A DNA stretch of 64,000 nucleotides from Permianibacter fluminis (GCF_013179735.1 NZ_JABMEG010000001.1:186001-250000); one strand, 5' to 3'. Positions 54,723-63,345 are shown, numbered from the stretch's first letter. A program made the numbers and translations. The notes: generated from the letters alone by a model not told the origin.

Positions 54723-55754
54723 ATGAGCAAACGACCACACTGGCAACGGGTCGCCAGCACGCTGTTCGCGATGCTGGTGCTGGCGCTCGTGGTCGTGTTG
54801 CCGATCTTGCGCGATCAGCACGGCACCGAAGTCACTCGCTATCGCAATGCCCTGTTGGCGGAGCGCGGCAAGGCTGGCGACTTCGACTGGACGCCGGCCA
54901 ACTGGCCGGCCGATTTCCAGCGCGAACACGCGCCGGTGCCCAGCGCACTGCAGCAGTGGCATGGCTTGCAGCAACCGGCGAATCTCAACGTCTGGTCACG
55001 AACCCTGTTGCTGGCCAAGGCGCTGACCGGCCGGCCGCGCAAGGGCAACATGATTGCCAAGCCGACGTTGCAAACGCTGCAGATCATCGAACGCAGCGGT
55101 GCCGGTTATTGCGCCGACTACACCAAGGTGCTGAATGCGCTCGGTTATGCCGCCGATATTCCGGTCCGGCAATGGTCGTTCTCATTTGATGGTTTCGGTG
55201 GCTGGGGCCACACCTTCAACGAAATCTGGGACGAAGCGGCGCAGCGCTGGCGCATGATCGATGTGTTCAACGGCTTTTATCCGCGCGATGCCAACAGCGG
55301 CGAAGGTCTGTCGGCGCTGGAGTTTCGGCAGCGTCTGCTGCAGAGCCCGCAGAGCATCCTCTGGGAACGGTTGGAAGCAGGCCGGTTCGGCTTTCATGAT
55401 GACGCGGAAGCGCTGACCTATTTTCGCAACGGCGCCAATGAATGGTATTTGTGGTGGGGCAACGATCCGCTCAGTTACGACAGCAATGCGGTGGTGGCGT
55501 TTGCCGCCCGCTTCGGCCGTTTACCGGAACAAGTGGCCGGCCTGCTGACCGGTGCCATGCCCGGCTTCAAGATGCTGGTGACCGAGGACAATGCCGACAC
55601 CGTTGCCGCCGTCGGTCGACTCAAGGCATTCCTGCTCGGCGCCGCCCTGATCGAGCTGATGCTGTTCGGTGTTCTGCTGTGGCAGTTGCTGGCCTGGCGC
55701 AAATCATGGCGCCGGTCGCAGCACAAGTTACTGCAGGACTCGCAGGTATCCTGA
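54723..55754 (+). CDS. Membrane-anchored transglutaminase-like protein in the XrtA locus
   Basis: 343 residues. An N-terminal helix (~12-30, STLFAMLVLALVVVLPIL) and a C-terminal helix (~300-325) flank a periplasmic transglutaminase-like domain. The papain-like triad is visible: Cys130 in GAGYCADYTKVLNAL, His163 in GGWGHTFNEIW, Asp180 in WRMIDVFNG. The fold family includes amide-forming transferases and cysteine proteases. It is not one of the usual genes of exosortase A loci as I know them. It is spaced 22 bases from the dehydrogenase gene. Function unassigned. Confidence 0.78.
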   Translation: MSKRPHWQRVASTLFAMLVLALVVVLPILRDQHGTEVTRYRNALLAERGKAGDFDWTPANWPADFQREHAPVPSALQQWHGLQQPANLNVWSRTLLLAKALTGRPRKGNMIAKPTLQTLQIIERSGAGYCADYTKVLNALGYAADIPVRQWSFSFDGFGGWGHTFNEIWDEAAQRWRMIDVFNGFYPRDANSGEGLSALEFRQRLLQSPQSILWERLEAGRFGFHDDAEALTYFRNGANEWYLWWGNDPLSYDSNAVVAFAARFGRLPEQVAGLLTGAMPGFKMLVTEDNADTVAAVGRLKAFLLGAALIELMLFGVLLWQLLAWRKSWRRSQHKLLQDSQVS

Positions 55755-55871
55755 ACCGGACAACGCGTCGCCAACGCGCTGGACAAACGTGTTTGTCAAA
55801 CCACACCGTTTTTTGAAATCAGATCGGTTTGCCGATCACTGCTATTGCTAGAAAAGGAACGTTTGCTGGCC

Positions 55872-57080
55872 ATGCGCATACTGCATGTATTTGATCACTC
55901 GCTGCCGCTGCAGAGCGGTTACACCTTTCGCAGTCGCGCCATTTTGCGCGAGCAGCGCGCGCGCGGCTGGCAAACCGTCCACGTCACCAGCAGCAAGCAT
56001 TACGATGCCAAAGCGTCGGTGGAAGAATTCGACGGCTTGAAATTCTACCGCACCGCGCCCGGCGCACTGACCAAGCTGCCGGTGCTGAACCAGTGGGATG
56101 TCGTGCGCACCCTGAAAGCACGGCTGCGGGAAGTGCTGGCACAGGAACAGGTCAATGTCATCCACGTGCATTCGCCATGCCTCAATGGCATGGCCGCTGC
56201 TGCGGTCGCGCATGAGAACGGTCTGCCCTGGGTTTATGAAATGCGCGCGCTGTGGGAAGACGCCGCCGTCGATCATGGCACCACCAAGGAAGGCAGCCTG
56301 CGTTACCGCGCCGCCCGCGCCATGGAAACCTGGACCCTGAAGCACGCCGATGCGATCACCTGCATTTGCGAAGGCCTGCGCCGCGACATCATGGCCCGCG
56401 GCATCGCTGCAGAACGCATCACGGTGATTCCGAATGCCGTCGACATCGATCAATTCCAGTGGATTGATCGCAAAGACGAGGCGCTGGCTGAACAGCTCGG
56501 TCTGCAAGGCAAAACCGTGCTCGGTTTTCTCGGCTCGTTTTACGGCTACGAAGGTCTGGACATGGTGCTCGATGCGCTCGCGCAACTGAAAGGCCGGTAT
56601 CCGGATTTGCGTGCGCTGCTGGTTGGCGGCGGCCCGCAGGAGGCCGCGCTGAAAGCGCAGGCGCAAACGCTGGGCATTGCCGATCGGGTGGTGTTTACCG
56701 GCCGGGTACCGCATCACGACGTCAACCGTTATTACAGTCTGGTCGATCTGCTGGTGTACGCCCGCCACCGGATGCGGCTGACCGATTTGGTCACGCCACT
56801 GAAGCCGCTGGAAGCGATGGCGCAAGGCAAACTGGTGGTCGCTTCCGATGTCGGCGGTCATCAGGAATTGATCCGTGATGGCGACACCGGTTTTCTGTTT
56901 GCCGCCGACAATGTGCCGGCGCTGGCCGCCACCATCGAACGGGCACTGGCCGCGCAAGCACAGTGGCCGGCGATGCTGGCCAACGGCCGCCAATTCGTCG
57001 AACAGGAACGCAACTGGACCCGCAGCATCGCCCGTTACGAAACCGTCTACGCCGACGCCGCCCGGAACGCCCGTCGATGA
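55872..57080 (+). CDS. TIGR04063-type XrtA-system glycosyltransferase (GT4)
   Basis: 402 residues from the ATG at 55872 (MRILHVFDHSLPLQSGYTFR). It contains VNVIHVHSPCLNGMAA, LPWVYEMRALWEDAAVDHG, the donor site GFLGSFYGYEGLDMVL and VTPLKPLEAMAQGKLVV. DHSLPLQSGYTFRSRAIL is characteristic of the PEP-CTERM family. The 117 bases upstream hold a GATCGG-TTT-GCCGATC inverted repeat and may include an internal promoter or attenuation site. Confidence 0.92.
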   Translation: MRILHVFDHSLPLQSGYTFRSRAILREQRARGWQTVHVTSSKHYDAKASVEEFDGLKFYRTAPGALTKLPVLNQWDVVRTLKARLREVLAQEQVNVIHVHSPCLNGMAAAAVAHENGLPWVYEMRALWEDAAVDHGTTKEGSLRYRAARAMETWTLKHADAITCICEGLRRDIMARGIAAERITVIPNAVDIDQFQWIDRKDEALAEQLGLQGKTVLGFLGSFYGYEGLDMVLDALAQLKGRYPDLRALLVGGGPQEAALKAQAQTLGIADRVVFTGRVPHHDVNRYYSLVDLLVYARHRMRLTDLVTPLKPLEAMAQGKLVVASDVGGHQELIRDGDTGFLFAADNVPALAATIERALAAQAQWPAMLANGRQFVEQERNWTRSIARYETVYADAARNARR

Positions 57081-58234
57081 ATTCGCCTGCTGTGACCACA
57101 GCGCCGGTCGCCGACAACGCGCATCGCAGCAGCACATTGCAAGCGCCACTGCCGGCGCGTGTGCTGGTGGTCGGCCCGCTGCCACCGCCGAACGGCGGCA
57201 TGGCCTTGCAAACCGAAGCGCTGGTGCGCTGTCTGCGCAGCGAAGGCCTGCAGGTAGAAGTGGTCGCCAACAACGCACCGTATCAACCGGCGTGGATTGC
57301 ATCGGTACCCGGCCTGCGCGCCGGTTTCCGTTTGCTGCCGTATCTGCTGCGGTTGTGGCGCGGCAGCGGCCGCAATGATCTGGTGCATGTGCTCGGCAAC
57401 AGCGGCTGGGCCTGGTATCTGTTTGCGGCGCCGGCGCTGCATATCGCTCACTGGCGCGGCCGGCCGGTGCTGCTGAATTATCGCGGCGGTCTGGCCGAAG
57501 CGTTTTTCGCCACCGCCTGGCCAAGAGTGCAGAAAACCTTGCGCATCACCGACGTGCTGGCTGTACCGACCGAATTTCTGCAAGAGGTGTTCGGCGCGCG
57601 CGGTCAACGCGCCGAGATCGTGCCAAACATTCTCGACAACAGCCTGTTCAAACCGGCAGCAAATCCGGTATCACAGCTGCACATCGTGGTCACCCGCAAT
57701 CTCGAAGCCCTGTACGACAACGCCAGTGCGCTGCAGGCGTTTGCACTGGTGAAAAGCGAGATTCACGACGCCCGGCTGACGCTGGCTGGCGAAGGCCCGG
57801 AACGCGAGTCGCTGCAGCAACTTGCGCAGGCACTTGGCATCGCTGATGCCGTGCGCTTTGCTGGCCGGCTGCCGCGCGAGCAAGTGGCCGGCCTGCTGCA
57901 GTCGGCGCGCATCGTGCTGAACCCGAGCACCGCCGACAACAGCCCGAATTCGCTGATCGAAGCGATGGCCGCTGGCGTGCCGATCGTCAGCACCCTGGTC
58001 GGTGGCGTGCCGCAATTGTGTCGACCGGATCAGGAAGCGCTGCTGGTGCCGGCACGCGCACCGGAACAGATGGCGGCAGCTCTGCTGCGGCTGCATCGCG
58101 ATGAAGACTTGCGGCAGCGGCTGATTCACGCCGGCCAGCAGCGCGCCGCCGAATTCAGCTGGACCAGTGTCTGGCCGCGGCTGCAACAGTGTTATCGTGC
58201 CGCCATCAGTCAACGGAGTCTGCGTCATGCGTGA
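57077..58234 (+). CDS. Glycosyltransferase family 4
   Basis: 385 residues from the ATG at 57077, overlapping the upstream stop by ATGA. Contains VLVVGPLPPPNGGMALQTEALV (residues ~22-43), YRGGLAEAFF, the donor domain LAGEGPERESL, and the GT4 motif STADNSPNSLIEAMAAGVPIV. Fourth glycosyltransferase of the locus, so the repeat unit probably has at least four or five sugars. No dedicated XrtA family is recognisable. Confidence 0.9.
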   Translation: MNSPAVTTAPVADNAHRSSTLQAPLPARVLVVGPLPPPNGGMALQTEALVRCLRSEGLQVEVVANNAPYQPAWIASVPGLRAGFRLLPYLLRLWRGSGRNDLVHVLGNSGWAWYLFAAPALHIAHWRGRPVLLNYRGGLAEAFFATAWPRVQKTLRITDVLAVPTEFLQEVFGARGQRAEIVPNILDNSLFKPAANPVSQLHIVVTRNLEALYDNASALQAFALVKSEIHDARLTLAGEGPERESLQQLAQALGIADAVRFAGRLPREQVAGLLQSARIVLNPSTADNSPNSLIEAMAAGVPIVSTLVGGVPQLCRPDQEALLVPARAPEQMAAALLRLHRDEDLRQRLIHAGQQRAAEFSWTSVWPRLQQCYRAAISQRSLRHA

Positions 58235-59615
58235 TTACGTCATTGCGCTGGCCATCCTCGGCGTGATGCCGCTGGTATTGTTCCGGCCTTTTTTTGGTTT
58301 GCTGGTCTGGTGCTGGGTGGCCTACATGGTGCCGCACAAACTCGGCTGGGGCCTGACCGCGCACTGGCCGGTGGCGATGGCCGTCGGCGGCTTGTTCATG
58401 CTTGGCTACCTGTTCAGCAAAGAGCCGAAGAAATTGCCGATGAACAGCATCGTCATCGTGCATCTGCTGATGGTGCTGTGGTGGCTGGTCACGTTTCTGG
58501 TCAATGACCGGACGCAGTACGCCTGGATTCAGTTCGACAAGATTTTCAAGATTCAGCTGTTCACGTTCATTACCATCATGCTGGTGAATACCCGCGAACG
58601 GCTGCTGCAACTGATTGCCGTCATTTCACTGTCGATCGGTTTTTTCGGCATCAAAGGCGGCTTGTTCACTTTGCTGACCGGCGGCGGTTCACGGGTCTGG
58701 GGCCCGCCCGGCGGCTTCTTCGAAGGCAATAACGAGCTCGGTCTCGCCTTGCTGACCATTCTGCCGCTGCTGCGCTTTGTCCAATTGCAAGTCAGCAAGA
58801 AATGGCAGATCCACGGTCTGACCGCCGCGATGGTGCTGGTATTTGTTGCCGCGCTCGGCACCCAGTCACGCGGCGCGCTGTTGGCGGCGATTGTCATGGG
58901 CACTTACTTCTGGTGGAAGAGTCCGCACAAATTGCCGATCACGGTGGCGGCATTGGTGCTGTTGCCGCTGCTGTATTTCTTCCTGCCGGACAGTTGGCAC
59001 CAGCGCATGGCGACCATGAAAGTTGATGTCGCCAACGTCGAGATCACCCGCAACACCGACACCTCGACCTGGTGCGGACAGATGACGGCAAAAATTCAGA
59101 GCCATGATCCGTCCGCTGGCGGCCGGGTCAACGCTTGGTGTTTTGCGTTCAATTTGGCCAAGCACAAGTTTTTCGGTGGCGGCTTTGATGCCTTTGACCC
59201 GGCCGCATTTGAACGCTACGCGCCGGACCCGAAAGATTTTCACGATGCCCACTCGCTGTATTTCAAGATACTGGGCGAGCATGGCTTTGTCGGCTTGTTC
59301 CTGTTCCTGCTGTTGATCGCGATGGCCTGGTTTCGCGCGCTCAGCATCCGCCGGATCGCCAAACGCAGCAATCAGGAATGGGCCGCGCAATTGGCCGACA
59401 TGTTGCAGGTCTCGCTGCTGGCGTTCTGTACCGGCGGCGTCTTCCTCGGACTGTGTTATTTCGACTTGCTTTACCATTTGATCGCGATTGTGGTGATCCT
59501 GGATGTGCTGGTGCACAAGCAGCCCGCTGCGGCCACCGCAACTGGAGCGGCGCCCGTCGGTCCGCGTTTTGCCAATGCCTTGAATCCGGCCATCAGTCAG
59601 GGGAGCAAGAGCTGA
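58227..59615 (+). CDS. Exosortase A-associated O-antigen ligase/polymerase-like membrane protein
   Basis: 462 residues from the ATG at 58227, overlapping the upstream gene by eight bases. About ten membrane helices with one large periplasmic loop (~275-360) holding VNAWCFAFNLAKHKFFGGGFDAF, the Wzy/WaaL-type motif region. It matches the putative O-glycosylation ligase family associated with exosortase A. It could polymerise the repeat unit or transfer glycan to exported proteins. No separate Wzy or Wzx is seen. Confidence 0.9.
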   Translation: MRDYVIALAILGVMPLVLFRPFFGLLVWCWVAYMVPHKLGWGLTAHWPVAMAVGGLFMLGYLFSKEPKKLPMNSIVIVHLLMVLWWLVTFLVNDRTQYAWIQFDKIFKIQLFTFITIMLVNTRERLLQLIAVISLSIGFFGIKGGLFTLLTGGGSRVWGPPGGFFEGNNELGLALLTILPLLRFVQLQVSKKWQIHGLTAAMVLVFVAALGTQSRGALLAAIVMGTYFWWKSPHKLPITVAALVLLPLLYFFLPDSWHQRMATMKVDVANVEITRNTDTSTWCGQMTAKIQSHDPSAGGRVNAWCFAFNLAKHKFFGGGFDAFDPAAFERYAPDPKDFHDAHSLYFKILGEHGFVGLFLFLLLIAMAWFRALSIRRIAKRSNQEWAAQLADMLQVSLLAFCTGGVFLGLCYFDLLYHLIAIVVILDVLVHKQPAAATATGAAPVGPRFANALNPAISQGSKS

Positions 59616-60958
59616 TGTCGCTTTACACCCGTCTTTGCAGTCAGCTGCTGTTTCCCTTGCATGAGCAGCTGAAAGGCCATCGCAGCGTTGCCCTGCGCCG
59701 GGAGCTGGAAAAAAGCCAGTGGCTCGATGCCGCCGCGCTGAAGAAGCTGCAGCAGCAGCGGCTGCAGCAGTTCATGCGCCGCATTGCCCAGGAGGTGCCG
59801 TACTACCAGCGGCTGTTTGCCGAACGTAGCCTGCGCCCGGACGATATCCAGACCGCCGCCGATCTGGTCAAGCTGCCGCTGCTCGACAAGCCCACCATCC
59901 GCGCCCACACCGAGCAGTTGAAAGCGCGTGGCGCCACCCGGTTGAAGCGCTACAACACCGGCGGCTCCAGCGGCCAGCCGCTGATTTTTTTTCTCGGTGA
60001 ACGCACCGATCACGATGTCGCCGCCAAATGGCGCGTGACCCGCTGGTGGGATGTCGATATCGGTGATCGCGAACTGGTGTTGTGGGGTTCACCCATTGAA
60101 GTGAACACGCAAGATCGGGTCAAGCAACTGCGCGACTGGCTGCTGCGCAGTCAGTTGGTGCCGGCGTTTGATCTGGCTGAACCGGGCATTCGGCATTTCC
60201 TCGGCGAATACCGCAAGTTCAAACCGCAGATGCTGTTCGGCTATCCGTCGGCGATGGCGCGGGTCGGCAAGTTTGTCGAGCAGCAGAAAATCGCGCTGGA
60301 CAATACTGAGCTGAAAGTGGCGTTCGTCACCTCCGAGCGGCTATATCCGGAACAACGTGAACAAATCCAGCGGGTGTTCGGCGCACCGGTGGCCAATGGC
60401 TACGGCGGTCGCGATGCCGGCTTTCTCGCCCATGAATGCCCGCATGGCGGCATGCACATCATGGCCGAAGACGTGATCATCGAAACCATCGGTGCTAACG
60501 GCCTGCCCACTCCGCCCGGCGTTGCCGGCGAAGTTACGGTCACCCATCTGCGCACTGGCGATTTTCCGTTTGTCCGCTACCGTACCGGCGATGTCGCGGT
60601 GCTGTCGGATCAGCGTTGCAGTTGCGGTCGTGGTCTGCCGCTGATTGCCAATCTGGAAGGTCGCAGCACCGATTTCGTGGTCGCGGAAAATGGCACCGTA
60701 ATGCATGGGCTGGCGCTGATTTACGTGGTGCGCGATATCGACGGCGTTGATGCCTTCCGGATCATCCAGCACAGCATCAATCAGCTGGAAGTGCTGATTG
60801 TCAGCAACAGCTGGAACGCCAGCAAACAGCAACAGGTTGTGCGCGGCATGCAGGCACGGCTCGGCAGTGGCGTGCAGGTCAGCGTCAATGTGGTGGATCA
60901 CATCGCCACCGAGGCCAATGGCAAGTTTCGTTACATCATCAGCAAAGTGGCCAGCTAA
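59615..60958 (+). CDS. CapK / phenylacetate-CoA-ligase-like adenylase of the exopolysaccharide locus
   Basis: 447 residues from the ATG at 59615, one base overlap with the upstream stop (TGATG). AMP-binding enzyme motifs: YNTGGSSGQPLIFFLG (P-loop), VANGYGGRDAGFLAHEC, FPFVRYRTGDVAVLSDQRCSCG with paired Cys as in PaaK. Such CapK-like proteins are common in capsule/exopolysaccharide loci but their substrate is not known; activation of a carboxylic acid for decoration of the sugar or lipid is likely. The stop shares its last base with the ATP-grasp start. Confidence 0.9.
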   Translation: MSLYTRLCSQLLFPLHEQLKGHRSVALRRELEKSQWLDAAALKKLQQQRLQQFMRRIAQEVPYYQRLFAERSLRPDDIQTAADLVKLPLLDKPTIRAHTEQLKARGATRLKRYNTGGSSGQPLIFFLGERTDHDVAAKWRVTRWWDVDIGDRELVLWGSPIEVNTQDRVKQLRDWLLRSQLVPAFDLAEPGIRHFLGEYRKFKPQMLFGYPSAMARVGKFVEQQKIALDNTELKVAFVTSERLYPEQREQIQRVFGAPVANGYGGRDAGFLAHECPHGGMHIMAEDVIIETIGANGLPTPPGVAGEVTVTHLRTGDFPFVRYRTGDVAVLSDQRCSCGRGLPLIANLEGRSTDFVVAENGTVMHGLALIYVVRDIDGVDAFRIIQHSINQLEVLIVSNSWNASKQQQVVRGMQARLGSGVQVSVNVVDHIATEANGKFRYIISKVAS

Positions 60959-62055
60959 TGTTCAACGACAGTAAACCTCCGAGATTTATGCAACCGATGA
61001 ATTTCGCTACATTGGTCGCGCTGGCTCGCTGGCATGCGGCTCGTGACGGCATTCCGGCTTGGCGCCAGATCCTGGAAGCAATCACTTTGCGCCTGCTGCG
61101 AGGGCACTCGATTCAGTACTATTATTTTGCACGATGCTATCGTCGCTCTTTGCGCTGGCAGGAAAAATGGCATCACTTCAGCATTCCAGAATATGACCGA
61201 CTGTGCGACAGACTGAACCCGCACCGAGCCACATTTCGGTTTAAAACCATCCAAAAATGCCTGTTCTTGCAGACCGGAATTCCGACGCCACACCTCATTG
61301 GCTATCTGCATACAAACGAGGGATGGTCCAGCACCGGCCAGCGCCTTTGTGATGCCAACGATCTTTCTACAGTTTTGGCTGGGTACGTGGGCAGCGACAT
61401 CATCATCAAGGACGCCCACGGCAGTGGTGGCGAAGACTGCCATGCTTTCACCGTGGTGGGGAATGGTGCTGAAATTTTGTTGCGAAGCGGTCGGCAGGCG
61501 AATCTGCAACCGACCAGTTCAATTTTTAGTTTGCTGGCAAGTCATAAACATGGCTACCTCATCGAATCACGCTTCGAACAACACCCGCAGCTAGCTGCGT
61601 TGAATGAAAGCTCGGTGAATACCATTCGGGTACTTGTGGCAAGGGCCGCTCGCGATATCAAGGTTGTGGGCGCTTTCTTGCGGGTCGGCAGCCCGGGCGC
61701 ATTGGTCGACAACACAGCTGCCGGGGGTCTCATTGTGAAGCTGGATGAGCAGCGTGGTGTACCACTGGAAATTACGACTGGAGACCTTTGTCGCCGTCAG
61801 TACTCGCAATTTCCGGGTACCGAACTGCGCTGCGCGGATGTTCAATTGCCATTTTGGCAAGAGACGCTGCAACTGGCAGTAGAAACCTTGCGTCGACTGC
61901 CGGAGACGGGCATTGCCGGATTAGACATCGCAATCGGCATTGACGGTCCAGCGGTTCTTGAAATCAATACCAATAGTCCGTCCATTCTGGGATTTGCCTC
62001 TTTTGATAAGCCCGGCCGCATGATTTTCAAAACCTTGGACCTGCCGCTCAACTGA
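60958..62055 (+). CDS. Sugar-transfer-associated ATP-grasp protein
   Basis: 365 residues from the ATG at 60958 (TAATG overlap). ATP-grasp pattern: DIIIKDAHGSGGEDCHAF (nucleotide loop), ESRFEQHPQLAALNESSVNTIRV-like, LVDNTAAGGLIVKL, and the metal-binding AVLEINTNSPS near the C-terminus. Such proteins ligate a carboxylate to an amine using ATP. Codon use is visibly more relaxed (more A/T-ending codons) than in flanking genes, suggesting a different origin. A truncated second copy of its C-terminal half follows at once. Confidence 0.85.
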   Translation: MFNDSKPPRFMQPMNFATLVALARWHAARDGIPAWRQILEAITLRLLRGHSIQYYYFARCYRRSLRWQEKWHHFSIPEYDRLCDRLNPHRATFRFKTIQKCLFLQTGIPTPHLIGYLHTNEGWSSTGQRLCDANDLSTVLAGYVGSDIIIKDAHGSGGEDCHAFTVVGNGAEILLRSGRQANLQPTSSIFSLLASHKHGYLIESRFEQHPQLAALNESSVNTIRVLVARAARDIKVVGAFLRVGSPGALVDNTAAGGLIVKLDEQRGVPLEITTGDLCRRQYSQFPGTELRCADVQLPFWQETLQLAVETLRRLPETGIAGLDIAIGIDGPAVLEINTNSPSILGFASFDKPGRMIFKTLDLPLN

Positions 62056-62531
62056 GCTTTTTTCCAACCCACTTCGCCGCTGAATCTGAAGCTGAGCAAT
62101 ATTTTCTGTTCCGGTACAGCAGCGAAGCCAATCAGTTGCGCGTGGTGGGCGTGCTTCTGCGTATTGGTCGGCGGCAGGTGATGGTCGACAACACCGCAGT
62201 CGGTGGTTTGATTTGCACCGTCGGCGAACAAACCGGCCTGTTGCAACAGTTGAGCACCGGCGATCTGTTTCGCCGCGAGCTGCCCCAACACCCGGATTCC
62301 GGCATTGCCGTCACCGGTCTTGTGCTGCCGCATTTCGCCGCCGCCAAACAACTCGCCTGCGACGCCCTCGCCAGCTTTCCCGGCATGGCCATCGCCGGCC
62401 TCGATATCGCCATCACCGAACACGGCCCGGAAGTCATCGAAATCAATCTCGACAATCCCGCCCAGATCGGCACCGCGTGTTTTGGCAAGCCGGGGCGGCG
62501 GCTGTTTCCGGAGTTCTTTGCCCACGCGTAG
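62056..62531 (+). pseudogene. 5'-truncated remnant of a second ATP-grasp gene
   Basis: From about 62055 a frame shifted from the upstream gene reads FRYSSEANQLRVVGVLLRIG, then VDNTAVGGLICTV, LDIAITEHGPEVIEINLDNPAQ and ends at 62531. This is homologous to residues ~225-360 of the intact ATP-grasp protein immediately before it (VVGAFLRVG, VDNTAAGGLIVKL, GLDIAIGIDGPAVLEINTNSPS). The N-terminal nucleotide loop is missing and no good start or ribosome site is present, so it is best seen as a remnant. Its codons are GC-rich like the genome, unlike the intact copy. Confidence 0.78.
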
Positions 62532-62625
62532 GCTGGGTTCGGCGCGCAGCGACAACCCGCCATTTCGAATTACGCTGCATATGCTGAGCGTGAAATGGTG
62601 GCTTGCTTCGCGAAGCCACCCTACG
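62529..62625. repeat. REP-like palindromic repeats
   Basis: Two imperfect palindromes: GTAGGCTGGGTT ... ACAACCCGCC (about 62529-62565) and GGTGGCTTGCTTCGCGAAGC with CACCCTACG following (about 62597-62625). The second has an 8-base stem GGTGGCTT / AAGCCACC. The GTAGG/CCTACG ends resemble the dispersed palindromic intergenic repeats of many gammaproteobacteria. They sit between the ATP-grasp remnant and the AT-rich orphan gene. Confidence 0.5.
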
Positions 62626-62670
62626 CCGAGCCGACAATCAACCTTCCGCGCGTTCTCTTCGCACAAGATC

Positions 62671-63345
62671 TCACTCAAATGCTAATGGAAACGGAAGGTT
62701 CGCAACTTTCGCCGCATACGACATCACGACCCAACGAGCCTTAGACTCAGGTGTCGTATAACCGGCGTGCTCTAAAGAAATGTATAAAGCACTCTTCTGA
62801 TCGTCGCCATCACCAATGTTAACCAACTTGAATTCTTTAGCTAAGCGCGCATATAACCCTTGCGCAATAAACTGCTGAATATAGTAATCAGTATCCCGCC
62901 AATACGACTCATCATATCTCTTTAGCTCTGAAGCACCATATTGCTTTGAAACAAGTTCAAAGTAAATCTCCCTATTTGCCGCAAAGAACCTGTGCAACAA
63001 ACCATCTTTTGATTGCAGCTCGCACTCAAAGATGGCGGCCAAGTCAACCTTGCCTGCAGTTACTTTATCGGAATAAGCGGCAGCATAAGCGTCTACCAAA
63101 GCTCGGCTAAGAATTGGTGAGACGCAATCCTCCAGTACTAGAAATATATTCCAGCCCACCTCATCAACAAGGGAAAGAGATTCTTTATGGTCGCACGTTA
63201 GATCGAGTAGAGCTAACGGAGTATTTTTAAATGTGTCATTCGCCAAGCCAAGCTTTGACTCCGCCTCTACCGAAAAAGGCAGTAGGCTAATGGCGAGAAA
63301 CTCAACAATCAGAAAGCTCTTACCAAGTTTTCTGAACATAGTCAT
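62671..63345 (-). CDS. Exported protein of unknown function, AT-rich orphan
   Basis: 224 residues from the ATG at 63345, with AGGAG seven bases upstream. The signal peptide (LGKSFLIVEFLAISLLPFSVEA, ~7-28, quoted in part) is followed by a mixed alpha/beta region: SLVDEVGWNIFLVLEDCVS, DLAAIFECELQSKDGLLHRF, and a C-terminal YTTPESKARWVVMSYAA. Cysteines occur at about 51, 74 and 110. I recognise no family. The base composition is clearly more AT-rich than all neighbours and codon use differs, indicating horizontal gain. Confidence 0.72.
   Translation of the reverse strand: MTMFRKLGKSFLIVEFLAISLLPFSVEAESKLGLANDTFKNTPLALLDLTCDHKESLSLVDEVGWNIFLVLEDCVSPILSRALVDAYAAAYSDKVTAGKVDLAAIFECELQSKDGLLHRFFAANREIYFELVSKQYGASELKRYDESYWRDTDYYIQQFIAQGLYARLAKEFKLVNIGDGDDQKSALYISLEHAGYTTPESKARWVVMSYAAKVANLPFPLAFE

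Noticed and set aside
55848-57524. 558-codon minus-strand frame opposite two glycosyltransferases
   Set aside because: Low-complexity Arg/His/Gln-rich translation; the plus-strand genes have GT4 motifs and overlapping starts.
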